DNA from: Apostichopus californicus | Taxonomy: Eukaryota > Echinodermata > Holothuroidea > Aspidochirotida > Stichopodidae | Direction of reading: 5' to 3' | Assembly: GCA_020650975.1 (NCBI GenBank) | Contig: JAIPMN010002720.1 | Span: 1-20,691 of the forward strand | DNA length: 20,691 bases | Part shown: positions 19,301-20,691 of the stretch, piece by piece | How the letters are laid out: each line of letters begins with the position of its first letter | Numbering within the stretch: the first letter of the stretch is position 1 | Position numbers and translations under genes: made by a program | The notes under the pieces: model-generated | Database searches by the model: none | What the model was told of the DNA's origin: nothing | The model's input: the letters and a program-made list of their open reading frames with translations, nothing else

Positions 19301-20691
19301 TCAGCCAACTGGGACATCTAGGTACAAGGATCAGATTCAGCCAACTGGGACATCTAGGTATATTGATCAGATACAGCCAACTGGGACATCTAGGTACATG
19401 GATCAGCCAACTGGGACATCTAGGTATATGATCAGATTCAGCCAACTGGGACATCTAGGTATACTGATCAGATACAGCCAACTGGGACATCTAGGTACAT
19501 GGATCAGATTCAGCCAACTGGGACATCTAGGTATATGGATCAGATTCAGCCAACTGGGACATCTAGGTTCATCGATCAGATTCAGCTAACTGGGACATCT
19601 AGGTTCATCGATCAGATTCAGCCAACTGGGACATCTAGGTATATGGATCAGATTCAGCCAACTGGGACATCTAGGTATATGAATCAGATTCAGCCAACTG
19701 GAACATCTAGGTATATGAATCAGATTCAGCCAACTGGGACATCTAGGTTCATCGATCAGATTCAGCCAACTGGGACATCTAGGTATATGGATCAGATTCA
19801 GCCAACTGGGACATCTAGGTATATGGATCAGATTCAGCCATCTGGGACATCTAGGTATATGAATCAGATTCAGCCAACTGGGACATCTAGGTTCATCGAT
19901 CAGATTCAGCCAACTGGGACATCTAGGTATATGAATCAGATTCAGCCAACTGGGACATCTTGGTATATGGATCAGATTCAGCCAACTGGGACATCTAGGT
20001 TCATCGATCAGATTGAGCCAACTGGGACATCTAGGTTCATCGATCAGATTCAGCCAACTGGGACATCTAGGTATATGAATCAGATTCAGCCAACTGGGAC
20101 ATCTAGGTATATGGATCAGATTCAGCCAACTGGGACATCTAGGTTCATCGATCAGATTCAGCCAACTGGGACATCTAGGTATATGAATCAGATTCAGCCA
20201 ACTGGGACATCTAGGTATATGAATCAGATTCAGCCAACTGGGACATCTAGGTATATGAATCAGATTCAGCCAACTGGGACATCTAGGTGTATGGATCAGA
20301 TTCAGCCAACTGGGACATCTAGGTATATGAATCAGATTCAGCCAACTGGGACATCTGGGTATATGGATCATATTCAGCCAACTGGGACATCTAGGTGTAT
20401 GGATCAGATTAGGCCAACTGGGACATCTAGGTATATGGATCAGATTCAGCCAACTGGGACATCTAGGTATATGGATCAGATTCAGCCAACTGGGACATCT
20501 AGGTATATGAATCAGATTCAGCCAACTGGGACATCTAGGTATATGAATCAGATTCAGCCAACTGGGACATCTAGGTATATGGATCAGATTCAGCCAACTG
20601 GGACATCTAGGTGTATGGATCAGATTCAGCCAACTGGGACATCTAGGTATATGAATCAGATTCAGCCAACTGGGACATCTGGGTATATGGA
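19301..20691 (+). repeat. Minisatellite, 36-bp unit, 39 copies, continuing past the window
   Basis: The unit is CAGCCAACTGGGACATCTAG followed by GTATATGGATCAGATT. Counting the GCC anchor gives starts at 19304, 19340, 19376, 19406 (30-bp step), 19441 (35-bp step) and 19477. From there every step is exactly 36 bp to 20665. The main variation is in the nine bases after TCTAGG: TATATGGAT, TATATGAAT, TTCATCGAT and TGTATGGAT. TTCATCGAT occurs only in copies 8-24 and TGTATGGAT only in copies 28-37. Because 36 is a multiple of three, one minus-strand frame (IHIPRCPSWLNL) and two plus-strand frames are free of unit-borne stops. I do not annotate any as a gene without other support. Confidence 0.97.

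Noticed and set aside
19586..20371. 261-residue minus-strand ORF with 12-residue repeats as a real gene
   Set aside because: It lies wholly within the 36-bp minisatellite. Two plus-strand frames are equally free of unit-borne stops, as expected from a unit length divisible by three.
1..20691. CRISPR array, operons or other prokaryotic features
   Set aside because: The tandem repeats have no unique spacers. There are no ribosome-binding sites or dense coding, and clear eukaryotic splice sites are present.

Overview
The window looks like a non-coding-rich stretch of an invertebrate animal genome, not bacterial DNA. It is AT-rich, with spaced splice signals, many microsatellites and homopolymer runs, a tRNA-derived SINE, a short terminal-inverted-repeat transposon and several tandem arrays. 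The repeat style, especially units carrying TGACCTTTGACC, suggests a marine deuterostome such as an echinoderm. That placement is a low-confidence inference; no species marker was seen.

The only coding sequence I can defend is a pair of minus-strand exons of an immunoglobulin-superfamily (IgSF) gene: exon A at 9079-9256 and exon B at 4496-4764. Exon A holds the first half of an Ig domain and ends in phase 2. Exon B begins in phase 2, completes that domain, and starts the next Ig domain before ending in phase 1. The 4314-bp intron between them contains a 396-bp non-autonomous hAT-like element with a perfect 8-bp target-site duplication, landing 21 bp downstream of exon A's splice donor. The rest of the gene lies outside the window or was not recognised.

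Layout: 1-1387 is a nearly identical tandem duplication embedded in older TGACCTTTGACC repeats. 2157-2580 is a 99-bp tandem array. 2581-4495 is probably intronic with no recognisable gene. 4496-9256 is the IgSF exon pair and its intron. 9440-9680 is a SINE with its target-site duplication. 9681-13934 is mostly unremarkable, with a weak candidate ORF, one copy of a dispersed repeat, an ATT microsatellite and a G-quadruplex-prone tract. 13935-14545 is a four-copy ~151-bp array. 14546-18080 is mostly featureless, with G-rich tracts, a GT microsatellite and further dispersed-repeat copies. 18430-19130 is again TGACCTTTGACC-type repeat. 19301 to the window end is a 36-bp minisatellite of 39 registered copies whose unit length keeps three of six frames open.

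Most long open frames here come from repeats whose unit length is a multiple of three (99 bp, 36 bp) or from low-complexity tracts, and are not annotated as genes. No novel multi-gene system is visible. The most informative items are the phase-matched Ig exons, the transposon beside the splice donor, the SINE with stable hairpins, and the minisatellite.
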